DNA from: Linnemannia elongata
Lineage: Eukaryota; Mortierellomycota; Mortierellomycetes; Mortierellales; Mortierellaceae
Length of the DNA: 64,000 bases
Assembly: GCA_036320915.1 (NCBI GenBank)
Contig: JAXBDG010000019.1
Span: 1,054,001-1,118,000 of the forward strand
Direction of reading: 5' to 3'
The translations under genes and the position numbers were made by a program. Positions within the stretch are counted from its first letter, which is position 1. Every line of letters begins with the position of its first letter. Below are positions 1 through 12,436 of this stretch, one piece after another. Under the pieces are notes generated by a model. The model saw only the letters and a list, made by a program, of their open reading frames with translations, was not told the origin of the DNA and did not search any database.

Positions 1-1142
1 GGGAGAGAGAGGGTGAATGGCACACTGGTCCTTGATGCGAATAGAGGGTCGTCCTGCTGCTGGTGAGATCAGTCCTGGATACAGCCCCTGGTCCCTCACT
101 CCTTGCGGGTCTAATCATGCAAAAATTGAGAGTGGATAAGTCGATTAATGAGGAGGGTTACTGTCAAGAGTGAGTGCTCTTCTGGATGCATTCGCTTTAC
201 TGCTATCAAAGGCCGCAATAGAAGGAATTATGTTATTGTCTCCGTACCCGACATGTTAAACATGGGATGCACTTTTCCTGCCCACGACGGTTGTTGCTGC
301 TGTTGTTGTTGTAGTTGCTGTTCTTGTTGTTTTGAGTCCGCTGCATTGCTGGAAGAAGACTCTGCCTCAGTCTCGAGCTCGACATGTCCTTGGATGTGGT
401 GGTCGTAATCAATCTGCCACTGCTGCTGCTGGCTGTCCTCGTAGCTGTCGTGGTCACTGCTCTCCCGCTGTTCACTCTCCGAGTCACTGATATGGTCCCG
501 ACCGAGTCCTGCAGATTTAATCCAATGTCGGGCGTGCTCTGCGGCGGGCGACCCAAAGATAGGGGAATGTGACAAATGGCTGCTGTTGGGTGATCCTGGT
601 AGCGGTCGCTGCTGTATCTGTGCTCCTGTGGTCAGCAGGTGTCTAGGCTGGCTAGCATCCTTGGGGTGCAGGTGTCGATGCGTCTTGCTCTGGAGCAACG
701 AAGGGCCTGAAGTTGCTATGGGCTGCTTCTTGAGCAGAGCCTGGAAACTGCGTTCTATTTCTGAGGTGTTAAACTGCAGTGCGGCTCTCTCTGATGAACT
801 CGCAGGTGTTGTTGTAGAGTTGCTAGTTGAATGAAGATTCTGGTCGATTGTGGTATTATGACTACTGCTATTGATCCAGTTGCGGTGAGAGGTGGGCATT
901 TCGCCCAGAGAGGTATGCTTCGTTGCGGTGGGTGAGGACGGGGGCTGTGGTTGTGGCTGGGAAGGTGCAGGTGAGAAGGGTCCTGCGAGGTCAATGGATG
1001 GACGGGTGGGGGACTGGGGGATGGGGTCAGAGTGGTAGAACTGGTTTCCACGGGATCGCGAGGGCGAGACAGGTGAGGTAGGTGTAGGTGATTGGGTCGA
1101 AGAAGGCAAGGAAGTCGACCGCGGGGATGGAGACGGCATCAT
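1..1142 (-). CDS. Hypothetical Ser/Pro/Gln-rich protein, 3' end outside the window
   Basis: I do not recognise this gene. The start is the ATG at 1142, preceded by a long pyrimidine-rich leader on the coding strand. Exon 1 (1142..248) encodes about 298 residues, nearly all low complexity: Ser/Pro-rich at first, then His/Asn-rich, then an acidic Ser/Glu stretch and a poly-Gln run near residue 280. The frame closes soon after 248. A GTACGG donor at 247 and a TAG acceptor at 111 give a phase-1 intron of 137 nt that leads into a frame open to the window edge, reading PQGVRDQGLYPG and RPSIRIKDQ. I therefore infer that the gene continues to the left. If the intron is wrong the protein is 304 residues and stops at 228. 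No domain is visible, so no function is proposed. Confidence 0.55.
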
Positions 1143-1786
1143 TGAAGAGGAATGAATGATCTCTTTTTGGATGCTGTTATGTTGAAGACGGAGAGGAGGA
1201 GTATTTGCAAAAGTGTGAATGTTTGTGCTTGTGTCGAGGCGGAGGTGAAGAAGGAAGAGGAAGACAAAAGAAGAAAGAAAAGAAGAGAAGAGAAAAGAAA
1301 GAAAGAGTAAAGCGGTTCAAGAGTAGAGGTAAAATATACAAAGAGGGTGACGAGGGAGAGGAGTGGTGGAGTGGAGGGGAGTGGGGAGACACCAGGAGGA
1401 GGCAGGGAGGCAAGCAAAAGGGTAAACAAGAAGGATAAAACAGGCAGGCAGGCATGAAAAATAGAACAGACGAGAGCCGTTTTTATCGTTTGCCTCTTTT
1501 CCCTCCCTTTCCCATTGCTTGTACCCGGAGACCAAACATAAATATAAATTGCCTGCCATGTTAATAATGCACATGGTCTATGTCTGAACCTTCTTCATCT
1601 GTTGTTTTGTCTGATACACGGTAATGTACTATGGCCTGTCGTACTCCAGAGCAAATAATGGCACCAAAAAACTAGAACAAGATGAACAGTAGAGCACAAG
1701 GGCGAAATGCCCATCTCTTGGTGCTCTCTTCTCAGTATTAGTGTGCATACAGAGGACATCCTGTTTGCCACCAACTCAAATCGAAG
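1143..1786. other. Upstream region, CT-rich leader, no gene seen
   Basis: Positions 1200-1440 are strongly purine-rich on the plus strand, so pyrimidine-rich upstream of the minus-strand gene, a common fungal promoter or 5' UTR composition. Overlapping ORFs here are low-complexity shadows. Nothing else is recognised. Confidence 0.5.
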
Positions 1787-2257
1787 ATGTGTCCTCCTCT
1801 CTCGTTCTTCACACCTCAACCTTCCTCACCCATTTTCAATAAGACACGAAACGCGAAACGCGAACAATTGATTAAATCAATGATCAAATCACTGGCCAAA
1901 CACAAGTCAGAGCATGCGCCGCGCGTCGATCCATCAGTCCATAGAACTATCGTTGGTTTATCGCCGGCTTCGCCCTTCGTTAATAACAGTGAAAAGGCGT
2001 CGTCTAGCCACAGAAAAAGGGGTGAAGTAACTCTTGCTTAACATTTTCTACTTGTGCCTCAAGAAGGCCAGAAGCATGAACGATGCCTTCTAGATTCAAG
2101 AGTTCTGCTATCCAAACATGCCGAAAGCTCTGCCAAGTCTCCTCCCAATTCTGCCGTTCCTTCACCTACTCTGCCCTGTATTTTGCCTCCAACAACTAGC
2201 GCTCGTATGCGAGCACTCCCAGATCCCCTTGGACAACATATTCAATGGTTGACTTAG
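1787..2257 (+). CDS. Possible small two-exon gene, unrecognised
   Basis: Two short open frames can be joined by a 42-nt candidate intron. The donor is GTGAAG near 2022 and the acceptor CAAG near 2063, with a CTTAAC branch-like motif between. The join is phase 1 and gives about 140 residues. The product is basic at first (KREQLIKSMIKSL), then Ser/Pro-rich and ends HIQWLT. No domain or signal peptide is visible and the donor is weak. It could equally be a decayed fragment or chance ORFs. Confidence 0.28.
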
Positions 2258-2464
2258 AGCTACTCTACATCGACGTCATCAAATTCTGTCTGTGTCGTTC
2301 CTACTATTGTAACCAAGATACAGCCTTTTCCTTGATAGCACAAAAATGACAACGACAAAACAACGGAGTCATTTAAATGATTTTTATGATTATCGTGAAA
2401 AAGAATCCTGCTTTTAAAATCCTACAAAATGCTTTAAGTACAAGCAATATCACCAAACGTCTCT

Positions 2465-3874
2465 TTAGTAGGCGCCGATGTTGGCAAGACGAGCACTTGC
2501 CAACTGACTCTTGACAAACTCCCGGTCGACATCGTGGCTATCCTCGACTTCGCCCCAGCGCTCAATCTGGTCCAACACTTCCAATTGCGCCGCCGCCCAC
2601 GCCTTCTCTACCGACAAGTGTCTCTTCACCACCGCCAATCCAATCAAAAACGACTTTGCCGTCAATGTTGCCCTCTCGAATGCTATTATTGTCCATCATT
2701 CCAATACGTGAAGAGATAGCTGTTAGTATGCTAGACCATCATTTCCTCTGAAATCTTTTAAACACTCACTCCTCATATTAGCATCTCCATATTCGTACCG
2801 GAAAGCTCAATGTCAGACATAGCATTGACGATGTCCCGCAACTTGGCCTTGACATGATCCTCCTGCTGGACATAGGTAATCCCCTGCGAGACCTTAATCT
2901 CCAAATCATACTTCTCCTTGACCCACTTCAAGATCGGGTCCCAATGTTTCTCCTGTGCCTTGACAATCGACTCTGGGAAATCCTGTTGGTAGCAGATTGA
3001 GTCCGTATCCAAGAACTTGATGAGCCTGTTCAATGTCTCCTCCCGCCCCTCTGCGTTTCCAATAAACCCATCAATCGCTCTCGCCACCAACGATGTCTAT
3101 AGGTTAGTAGAAGATAAAGTAGGTGTCATTTTGTCAGCGCAAAGACTTGAACATTGAAATATGGTAACGTAACAACCCAAACATGTCGTCAATGGGTCAG
3201 TTACCATGGGGAGAGAGTGTGACTTGAGGAGAGCCTTCTGGCCATGCCACTCGCCGGCGATAAGAAGAGCGAGGTGCTTCTGATCTTTGGGCAGAGTCAA
3301 TGGGTTTCCGGCGGGGGTCTTGAGTACCCTTCCATCCAATGTCACCGAGATCTTGTCTATTTTGCGCAAAGGAGTTCTACATTGTGAGTTGCTAAATCTT
3401 TTCTCGATCAGGCACCCCTGAGTCCATGACGACATGACTGAAAGGTGAATCAACCGTGAATCAACCGTTTGAAGAAACCAGGATATACTGCTGTGAAAGC
3501 TGTTACCTCCAACTTCCTTGACGCTGGCAGTCTCCCAGAAGCGCTTTCCTGATACTTCGGCGCCTATTTGAGCGGACAAATTATTTACATCTTACAGGTC
3601 AACACATGAACCACATTGGATATTGAACCCTGGTAAGATTGATCTCCCTAGTAAAATATGCTCCTCGACCCTTCACAAGTATTTTGACGAGGCAAATGAT
3701 CGCCATATCCGTGGGGACGAAAGTTGAATGAAAAATTGCCCCAACAAGTCGTTTATTCCACGTACGGGACATCTGATCTCTGATGGCGGCATTAGCGTGG
3801 AATGAGCGCAGACGGGTGGAGGTGATAAGCGGACGCGCAGGTGCTGCGATCTTTGTTGCGAGTGTGCGGAACAT
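2465..3874 (-). CDS. ATP12: ATP12, mitochondrial F1-ATPase assembly chaperone
   Basis: The product should be a mitochondrial matrix chaperone that binds the F1 alpha subunit during ATP synthase assembly; the role comes from family knowledge. Five exons fit in phase: 3874..3766, 3563..3507, 3356..3205, 3096..2799 and 2682..2465, giving 277 residues, a usual length for the family. The first ~35 residues are rich in Arg, Ala and Ser with almost no acids, consistent with a matrix presequence. Family blocks follow in order: RFWETASV, VTLDGRVLKTPAGNPL, IAGEWHGQKALL, LVARAIDGF, ERATLTAKSFLIGLAVV and the C-terminal RWGEVEDSHDVD. A more obvious acceptor at 3377 would force a stop; the one before 3356 restores the LDGR block. 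The gene is divergent to MZM1. Confidence 0.95.
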
Positions 3875-4322
3875 CCTGTGTTTTGTTCAAGAAAGAGGAA
3901 TATAAAGATTGAAAAGAATGAAAGTGAATGCGTTTTGAGTGTGAATTGCGGACAAAGTACAAAAGGCAAATGACCTGGTACTACTGTGGGCAGCTGTGGA
4001 CTGACCAACAGCGTGCGACCTCAGACTGAGGTTGGTGGCGATCGATTCAATTTCCAGGGACAAGTCTGCGGAGTGGCTTAGCATGATCCGTTTGTTGTTC
4101 GTCCTCCTCGTTTCAGGCCTCTTTCGTCCTCTCTCCTCTCTCACTGTTCGAAGTGCGGAAATTGTAATATCTTTCTCTCTTCTTTACTCCTCGCATCTCC
4201 CACATCCCGCATTCAATCCTTTTCCATTCATCCCCACTTCTTCCCTCTGTCCCCTCGTTCTGGTCTTACTCACCCACGTCTCCGCACAACTACCACTAAC
4301 TATACGCAAAGCAACAGCAAAC
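3875..4322. promoter_or_regulatory. Bidirectional promoter between ATP12 and MZM1
   Basis: This 448-bp spacer separates the ATG of ATP12 (minus, 3874) from the ATG of MZM1 (plus, 4323). The MZM1 side is pyrimidine-rich (about 4080-4290), as expected for a fungal core promoter. No other gene is supported here. Co-regulation of the two respiratory assembly genes is inference. Confidence 0.6.
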
Positions 4323-5505
4323 ATGTCCGTATCAAGGCACCAGGTTCTCGGAGCTTACAGAAACCTCCTCAAGGCACAAAAGCAGACCTTCAAGGGTACG
4401 TTTTTCTGCTTCTTTTATTGCACACCCACTCGCCAAGATACCTGTGCAATTAAAGGTACCCATTTAAATGAAACAAGTCGGACTGACCCTATTGGCTGCT
4501 CTTCCCCTTTGATAATAGGTGACTGGGCCACACTCGCAGGTACATTATCAAGACCATCTCCAAGTTACAGGACATAGGCAGCAACGTCTATATGCTCGAG
4601 AATACACGCAGGAGATGAGCAATTGAACCCGATCCGGAAAACAAGCAATCTCAGTAAAGCGATAGCCTCTCAACTTCGGTTCAAGATTTGAGGAATTGAA
4701 AAAGGCCTGGCTATCGGAGAACCGAGCTCATAGATCACACTTGCTCACGTTTGCTGCTCAAGCAAGATGAAGGGAAGGAAGGTGCGGATGATCGGCTCAA
4801 GGACCACCAAAATATGCCGGAAAACCAAACATCTTTCGCCGTCACTGCCACCAAGAGCAACAGCATTGTCAGTATTGCCATCGACACCTTCAGTGGCCAG
4901 GAACTTGGACAACTGAACATAGAGCCCCGAGGCACAGGTGCCAACCTCTAAATAACCCAACACCCAATATCCTAACCCACAAAATCCTCTCCTTCCATTA
5001 TCTCCTAACGTAACACAGCCGCTCGCGAAAAGACATATATGGAGTTCAACCTCAAGCGCAACGAAACTGACGAGACAAAGATCAAGGAGCAACTCCACCT
5101 CGCCGAACAAGTCGCCTCCCTCCTCCGCCACAACCTTGCCCAAGCCGTCCAAGTCGAGGGCAAGAAGGACCTCTACTGTACGCTACTTTACCACTCTCGG
5201 CTTCTCTTCGTGGTTTTCGAAGTCTTTAGGCTCTTTTTTTTCCGCGCAGGAGGCTTCGCGACCTACAAACAGGAAAGAAATAATATCATAATTTTCAGGT
5301 AGATTCCTCTAACATTTTTCTCTCTTTTATTGCTGCTCCTCGCATCTCTATAATAGCATTAAAGCTGAACGAGGAGCACGAGTTGGGTGATAACGAGACT
5401 CTCCGCCAGGCTTCCAAGTTGCGCCGCCTCAAGAATCAGCAGGCTGGCGGACAGCTCTCCACCGGTGGTGGATGTGGCTCTCCCTCTTGCTGTTCTGGCC
5501 ACTAA
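4323..5505 (+). CDS. MZM1: MZM1/LYRM7-type LYR protein, complex III assembly factor
   Basis: LYR-motif mitochondrial matrix proteins of this family stabilise the Rieske iron-sulfur protein before its insertion into complex III. Four exons fit: 4323..4395, 4519..4539, 5019..5177 and 5357..5505, encoding 133 residues. Exon 2 is only 21 nt, but both of its junctions keep phase and it supplies the expected GDWATLA segment. Diagnostic features are the N-terminal LGAYRNLLKAQ (the LYR-type motif), AREKTYMEFNLKRNETDE, an AEQVASLLRHNLAQAV helix, and LNEEHELGDNETLR near the C-terminus. Beyond the usual family end there is a glycine/cysteine tail, GGGCGSPSCCSGH, whose role is unknown. The gene is divergent to ATP12 and convergent with the FNIP-family gene. 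Confidence 0.9.
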
Positions 5506-5674
5506 ACTAACCGCTCCTATTCATTCAAGGGCACTTATTAAAAATAATTGTATTCTGTCACACTGTTTTACTTTCTTCGATTCGGCGCTTGGGTGAAAAC
5601 AACTACGTAAACATATGAAGAAAAAAAAAATGTCAAAAAAAAAAAAAAAAAAAAAAATTGAGCTCGTTGGTGTT

Positions 5675-8600
5675 CTAGTTATCAAAGACAGTGCACACTA
5701 GGTCGTCATATGTAGAACAGATGGCTGCCAGAAGCGACATATCCGACCGGTGCAGTCCCAGCAACGGTGCCATTGAGTCCAATGTAGGATAACTTCTCAA
5801 AAGATCCTTGTCCCGTGCCATGCTCGAAAGCATCCGACTGCTTTGATACAACTGATGAAGTCGGTCTTCTAAGTAATTGAGGCACTGGCAATGCAAACTC
5901 TGTGGTTACTACATCGATCCCAGACAATTCTCCCCATAACGAACAGATCATAAACAAACAAGTAAGAGATACTTACGAGCTCTGCGGCGAGTCCACTGCG
6001 GCCGAGGTCAACCATCTGATGCAGGGTAGAGTCCATGAACGAACTGGTGGAGGCATGGGGTAGCCGAGTCACAGGCTCACCTCGCAGGTCTAATCCTACT
6101 CCTCCATTGAAACCTCCACCGTTGACGCCTCCTCTCATATCCCCAGAATCTAGTATCGCTTGAGGCAGAGGTGCAGGTGCCTTGGCGCAAAATACGTTAC
6201 ACTTCATTGTGTTCGCATCCGCCACTATACACACCGTCGACGAAACTCGTTCCTGAATCTCAAAGTGACGCATCGTATCCCGCATGTCTGTCTCCATAAA
6301 ATGCTGAAAGTCAAACTTGGGAACACCCATCAGCGCAAAATCGGACATGTATTTGTCACAGTAAGGCGCCATGAGCGATCGCCCGTACGATTTGCAGAAA
6401 AGCACATCTGCAGGCAAGACCTTGTCCTCCAGACTACTTCCTGCCCCATTGTTGGTGCCATTGACAGCTCCGCTACCATTAAGGCGCGCAGGGTTGGGGA
6501 ACGGAGGAAAAGAACAAACGACTCTTGAAGGTGGCAATGGCACATCTGTAAGAACATCCTGTGCTGGGCAACCAGAGTCGTGTGCACTCCGTGGCGCATC
6601 CGTGCTCAATGTATCTGAAGAATGAGTCCGGGACCGCATCGTGTCCACGCGAAGCTGATGACTGGGTCCATGAACAGATGAAAGACGATTCTGCGAATGA
6701 AATCCATTCTCTTCGCCCACTGCCGAGACGCGGTCAGAATCTGCACGGCTCTCGATGGTAGTTGGAGTTGTAGGTCGAGAATGGTAAGGTGTCGACTCTG
6801 TGGAAATTGAGTCCTTGGTGTCAACCCTTGTTCGAGAGGTATCAAACAATGGTCTCCGGGAGACAGAAGGTGTGATGGGTCTATCGTTGTCGTTGTGAGC
6901 CATCAAAGTCGGTGTTGGAGGCTCTCCGATCGAGGTCAGTCGAGAAGAGACGGACGCACGAGAAACGGATAGGCCGCGAGCCGCGAACGTATCGATTCTG
7001 GGTCGCTTTGGTATACTAATCGATCGCACCATTGTCGCCGGGCTCCCGCTTTCATTCTCCTCTGCGAGTTCGTTCATATTCCTGGTGGGTGCAGGTGGGT
7101 TCAGCAGCGATTCGGGTTCATCCTTGAACGCTGTCACGCGTTGGAAAACCTCATTGCAGCGGATAAAGTAGCTGAGAATGAACAATAGCCGTCGGACGAA
7201 GCTCCCGTTCGAGCCCACCACAATGGTTCTGCTGATCCTGGAAGATGTCCCAATGTTCCCGTATAGATCGCTCAGCTGCGCCCAGAGTGGGTCGTATGCT
7301 CCCTGAGGATTGGCCTGACAAATGTTCGAAGGAAAGTATAGTGATATCAGCATGGATGCTTGATCGCTCGCTGCAACTTCTCCTTATCAGTTAACAGGTT
7401 TGACAATGAGGTCCTTACTCTTACTAATGACTGGTCAGTAGGGGCTACTGTAGGAACCCAGGACATGTGGTGACTCAACACTGCTGTAATGACCTCCGAT
7501 ACCAGCTGACTCGACCCGGGACTTTCCTCCATCAAAAACGTAAGCTCCCCCATAAACGACGACGAGTAAGCCGATCGTTTGCTTGGATATGTGTTAATAT
7601 TGAGCCACAGAGGCGACTATTGCAGTGGTAAGAACGACGTTTGCAAGGCACTGTCAATATACTCCCCCCCATTATCGACCGCATACATGGAATGCACGAT
7701 CAGTTGAAGATATCTGCTGTGTTGCTGTTTTTTTGTGTGACATCTCAGGCGTACCTGTATCCGTGGCGCGCTGTAGAGCTGGTAGATCGCCTGCTGAAGT
7801 CGAGCCACTGCTTCCTGAAGCCTTGGGTCCTGCTGAAAGGAGAGTCTCGCTAAATCCGGTATTGACCTGACAGTCCCGTTTCCTGACAACCCCGCTTTCT
7901 ATATAGTTGAACAAGACTTTTAGACGTTAGTGCTGTGCTGTAGAGATCATATAAGTTTACATATATTTCTAGAATGGTTCCCGTGATTCATCTAGTGTTG
8001 GTACATACCGCATTCATCATCCGACGGCAGACAGGGAGTAACAGCTCCAGGCATAATGCTTGGAGGTGGTGCAGGCGTGTCTCGATCAGAGCGAAGTGCG
8101 AAAACACGAATTCTCGCAACCGAGCGTTGTCATTGACTTCGATAAAAACTGCAATTGAGAATGATTTAGACCGCGCTGCTTGAGTGAGATATGGCTAGGA
8201 AAAGGTCAATGGAAAGAGGCAGTGTACAAGGATGAGCTCCGTGCCCTTAGAATTAAGCAGCCAGGACAGAGGTGGGAAGCAGAAGACAACATGTCTTACC
8301 TTGGCGTTGCCGAGACTGTCGAGGTGCGAAAAGGAGCTGGGGAGGGGAGTGGGGTTGAAGGTGCCGTTCTCCATGCTGGTTTGACTGGCCCGCCTTAGCC
8401 TACGTATGTCAAACCCTGGTCTTGAGGACCGTGTCCGGACATAAGAGGCATTAGGTAGTGAGGATGAAATGTTCCCGTTGCTGTTCTCGTCTCGGTCCCG
8501 GTCCCGGTCCCGAGTATAGGCGGACTCGGGTATAAAAGCCGTCATGGGTCGTGAGGCACGAGGATGCGATCTGTAGTCGCCGTGGCCGCTGATGGTAGAC

Positions 8601-8926
8601 ATGTAGTTGACCTCTGCGGTTGTAGTATTTGCGCTGTTGTTGGACGAGAATGAGCCTCTCCGAGTGGATGCGACGGTGTAGGCCATGACATCGGTTGGAT
8701 GTATGCTGAAAGTCTTTGTCATCATGATCTGGGCGGGCTCGTTAAGGAGGTGGATCTTTGTCGTTGAGCCCTTGTAGGCGAGTGGGGTTGTGCCGAACAT
8801 GAGCTTTGGGATGATGGATGGGATCTAGAAAGTAAACGAATAGTAAACAAAAGGGGTGTAAGAGACTGGTGACGAGTTTGAACAGGTGAACAAAACAGAG
8901 GCGACCGACGGGATGGTCTACCTCGT

Positions 8927-8999
<73 letters not shown>

Positions 9000-10284
9000 A
9001 TATAAGCGCCATTGCTCCCTCTGCGACGTGATCTGGCGTCATTCGAAGAATATTTGGATGGGAGAGGCTACAAAATGGATAGATGCGATCCGATGCATGC
9101 ATATGTGTATGCACTCTTTCCTTTCCGATCTCTTGTAGACATTTGAACACAAGACACGCTTTTGATCCATTCCTATTGTCCAGGGTTATGAAGTAGATGA
9201 TGTCTGCTGTCGCTTTGTCGTTGTAGAAAATGCCGAATGCAGTGGAAACTCCTTTTTTTTCCTTACAAGTTTCGTTGTGCGGCGGACGGGGACAGTTTGG
9301 CTGCCGGTGAGGTTGATGGGGAGAGAACGATCGCTCCGAAGGGAGCCAAAGAGACTGTTCATGCTGCTGCTCTTGAACGAGCTCTTGGCAGGCGACGGGC
9401 TGGGTGATTCTAATGGGTTGTAGTCTGAGCCGGAGACTTGCTGGCTGTCAAAGAGGACGACATCATGGATTGCGCTGACCTCCTGGCACATCAACACCCG
9501 GATCTCATTTGTTCCAAACGGGGGCAAGTTCCAGCTGTGTCAATTGCAATGGATACATCCACGAATAATGTAGGACGAGAGAAAAGAAGTAGGTTAGATA
9601 GATACAAACAACTGATCCATGGTCCGATTAGAACAATCAATATTCAAAGAGGGTGAGAGAAAGAAAAGAGACGAGACGAGAAGGAGGAAAGAAAACAAAA
9701 AGGGAAAGTGAGCTGTGAGCAGGAAATCGATGAGGATAGGGCGGGCAGAAGGGGAGGAAGAGAAGGAGGGAAGGAAGGAAGGAAGGAAGGAAGGACGGAT
9801 GGCGAGAGGGAGGGCTGAACAACACGCATTGTAAATGAATTGTTATTAATGTTCTTCATATTGGAATTGTTATGATTTTGCTACCAAAGATGGACTAGTG
9901 TCACCCTGTCCTTTTCTCGTCTTTGTCGTTGTAATTTTGTCCATTCTTCCTGTATGACTATTTGTTGTATATGAACTCGATCGCACGATCGTAGATCTTT
10001 TTTTTCCCCCTCTTCTCTCTTCCTCAATCCCTTTTTTTTTTTTTTTTTTTTTTGTTCCGCTATTGGTTGTTTTTGTTGATCGAATGAATGCAGCTGGTGG
10101 TGGTCATTGAATAGGAGGCAGGATGTGGGCGAGGTCAGCAGGGTGGTCAAGGGCTGAAGGAGAGGGGAAAGGGTGTTAATGAAAGAGGAAAGGAGGAGAC
10201 TTGCCATTCCTGCTCGAGTAACTCGCGTGTGTGCTTGTCCTCGAGGTCCTTTACTGACGAGCCCTTTGTGAAGAACTTTAGCAT
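5675..10284 (-). CDS. Folliculin-interacting protein family (FNIP/Lst4-like)
   Basis: FNIP-type DENN proteins partner folliculin/Lst7 in amino-acid signalling to Rag GTPases and TORC1 at lysosome or vacuole. Exons in phase: 9534..9267, 8824..8300, 8194..8009, 7898..7755, 7616..7425, 7314..5977 and 5899..5675. A first exon begins at the ATG at 10284 (MLKFFTKGSSVKDLED); its donor is uncertain. A GTTACT donor at 10222 keeps phase and gives about 979 residues. Conserved blocks in order are NEIRVLMCQE and VVLFDS, LAYKGSTTKIHLL, SFSIAVFIEVND plus REFVFSHFALIE, PLWLNI, ITAVLSHHMSWVPTV, YDPLWAQLSDLYG, FVRRLLFILSYFIRC, and the C-terminal LEDRLHQLYQSSRML and LLAAICSTY. A Ser/Thr-rich linker replaces the long vertebrate middle region. 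The intron 9266..8825 contains a 67-nt poly(A/T) tract. Confidence 0.88.
8929..8995. repeat. Poly(A) homopolymer about 67 nt
   Basis: An uninterrupted A run on the plus strand lies within the second intron of the FNIP-family gene, so it is a T run in the transcript about 100 nt upstream of the acceptor. Its length in a read assembly may be approximate. Confidence 0.9.
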
Positions 10285-11287
10285 CTAGTCTCTTTTATAA
10301 ATGTTGAGTTTTGTACTGTTGTGTGTTGAACTGAGAGTAAGAGTCGGTGAGGAGTGGAGTGATGACAGCGAGTGAGAGTGTGAGGGTGGTGTTAGAGTCG
10401 AAACAACAGAAGAGGGATAGAGAAGAGGGAGAAAGGTTTGTGGCGAAGGAAGATGAGAGGGCGATTAGGGAAGGTTTGAAAGAGGAGAGACAGCAAAGAG
10501 ACGACAACGAAAGGAAGGTAAAGCAAGGTTGAGGACAGGAGAAGAGAGGAGAGGGAAAAGGAGAGGGGAGGGGAGTGGAGAGGAGAGAAGACTATGGGAA
10601 AGAAAAATTGCAACAGAGAAGAACGAAGAGAGAAGAGAGAGAGAGTAAAACGGAAACAAACAACAAAAAATATATGGCGCATGGGCGGATAAAAAAAAAA
10701 AATAAAATAAAAAAATAAAGAATAATCTGACCTTGGTCATTATCATTGTTATTATCAAGCATACCTTAGGAATGAACAAAAAAAATAACAATGAAGAGGA
10801 AAGGGGAAAGCAGAGAGGAGGAGTCCTTCATTCTGTTCTATGATCCCAATTGCCCCTACTAATCATGTATCGACAGAGCGTGAGAGCATGTCTAAAACAA
10901 GATACCACCGACACATGGCACACCACACTCCGGCCGAAACCCTTTTTTTCATCTTCACTGTTCACGACTTCAGGACAACAGGCATCTCTTATACACTCGA
11001 CGCTGATTGGTCCCTCCCTTTGAATTGGCGCCCTTTAGCAGCAATGCACGGCCCGATGCCCATTCTTTCAACTATACCAGTAGCACACATGGCACACATG
11101 CATGAACACTTGTTCCTCATCCTTCCTCCCCTGTGCCACTACCTCACTTTTCATCTTCTTGTCTCCAATGCTAGCTCGTATCAACTCACACGCTAACCAT
11201 TTCAAACAGAGCGAGCTACTCGTTCTCTGCTGTCGTGATTAGAGGAACAAGGGTCCTTTGAGTGAGACAAACAAACAAGTTAGTGGC

Positions 11288-11322
<35 letters not shown>

Positions 11323-12365
11323 GGATCTTGACCTAGACTCTGCCCGACTCGCTAAACAAAGAAGAGCAACGCGCACTTTTATCGATTACCATCTCTCTGG
11401 CGACCACACATCCAGGTATGAAAATGCAAGGGGGCTTACATCTACAGCTTTTGCTCTCTGTTCGGCATAAGTAGAAGGATCATGATGACCTGGCGTGTCA
11501 ACCAACAACCAACGCACACCACTGTTTAATTTATTTCTTACAGCCGCGCCCTAGATGCCAGCGGATAAATAGGCAAGCGATCATGCTATAATGCCTTCTT
11601 TTTTTTTTTTACAAAAGAGTGTCTGTATTCCATCCAAAGAGATGGATGAGCTGCTTGCATGATGCTTTTTACACGAGACATAGAGAAGAGCGTTTTTTGA
11701 TGTGATTCATTTTTATTGTTTTTGTCAGTGAAAAAAAAAAGCGACTCCTGACTTTTCAGTTCCTCGGTCGTAAGTCAATAATACTTTGATACCCGATTCT
11801 TAAGAGGGCCGAGATAAGATATGGAAATCGCGATGCGAGAGAACCGTCGAATGGGAGTAACAGTAGGGTATCACAGAGAGACGGAAGCACAAACCCTCGG
11901 AGAAGCGGTCCAGGTCCAAATAGCATCAAATATGTTGATGGAAACCCCGAGCGAATGAATGCGAGTGCGGGCGACTCCTGGCGGAGCACGAGGACGGTCG
12001 ATACCCTGGCGTTTAGAATGATAAAAATGCAGCCGACCACGCGGTGATCGAGACCCTCCTAGGGCCGAGGCGAATGGACAGTATGGAGAAGATAGGAGCG
12101 ATGTTACTCGAGACGGAAGATACCTAGTTCTCCCTTGAACCGCTCCCGAAGGGCAGCAAGGGTAGCTATCTACAAGCTGCTTTAATGACGACAAGGGACG
12201 GAAGCTTCATGACGCAGACCGCAGAGGGGCTGACAGCCAGTTGAACACAAAAACTGTGAGTCAATGTTATAAAGGCGGGACAATATGAAGATTGGAAAAA
12301 AAAAAAAGAAAAAGGGATTAAAAATATCCAAAAAAAACAAAAGGCAAAAATGTACCGCTATTGTG
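10285..12365. other. Long intergenic region upstream of the FNIP-family gene
   Basis: The first ~500 bp (10320-10680) is purine-rich on the plus strand, a pyrimidine-rich promoter for the minus-strand gene. Poly-T runs occur near 11291-11321 and 11600. From about 11755 to 12200 composition changes to a GC-richer, A-homopolymer-free island with ORFs on both strands and no recognisable protein. It may be a decayed repeat. No gene is supported. Confidence 0.5.
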
Positions 12366-12436
12366 GGGGGTGTCCGGGACTCGAACCCGGGCCCCTTTGA
12401 CCCGAACAAAGGATTATACCCCTTAACCAACACCCC
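12366..12436 (-). tRNA. tRNA-Pro (anticodon CGG)
   Basis: Read on the minus strand from 12436, the 7-bp acceptor stem GGGGTGT/ACACCCC pairs perfectly. The D arm is GTTA/TAAT. The anticodon stem CTTTG/CAAAG closes a seven-base loop TTCGGGT with anticodon CGG. The T arm CCGGG-TTCGAGT-CCCGG is perfect. The D-loop and anticodon loop match eukaryotic tRNA-Pro. There is no intron. A tRNA-Glu lies about 190 bp away in the opposite orientation. Confidence 0.93.

Noticed and set aside
10840..11196. 118-codon plus-strand ORF
   Set aside because: Composition is His/Pro/Met-rich without any domain, no codon periodicity is evident, and it has no partner exons or promoter features.
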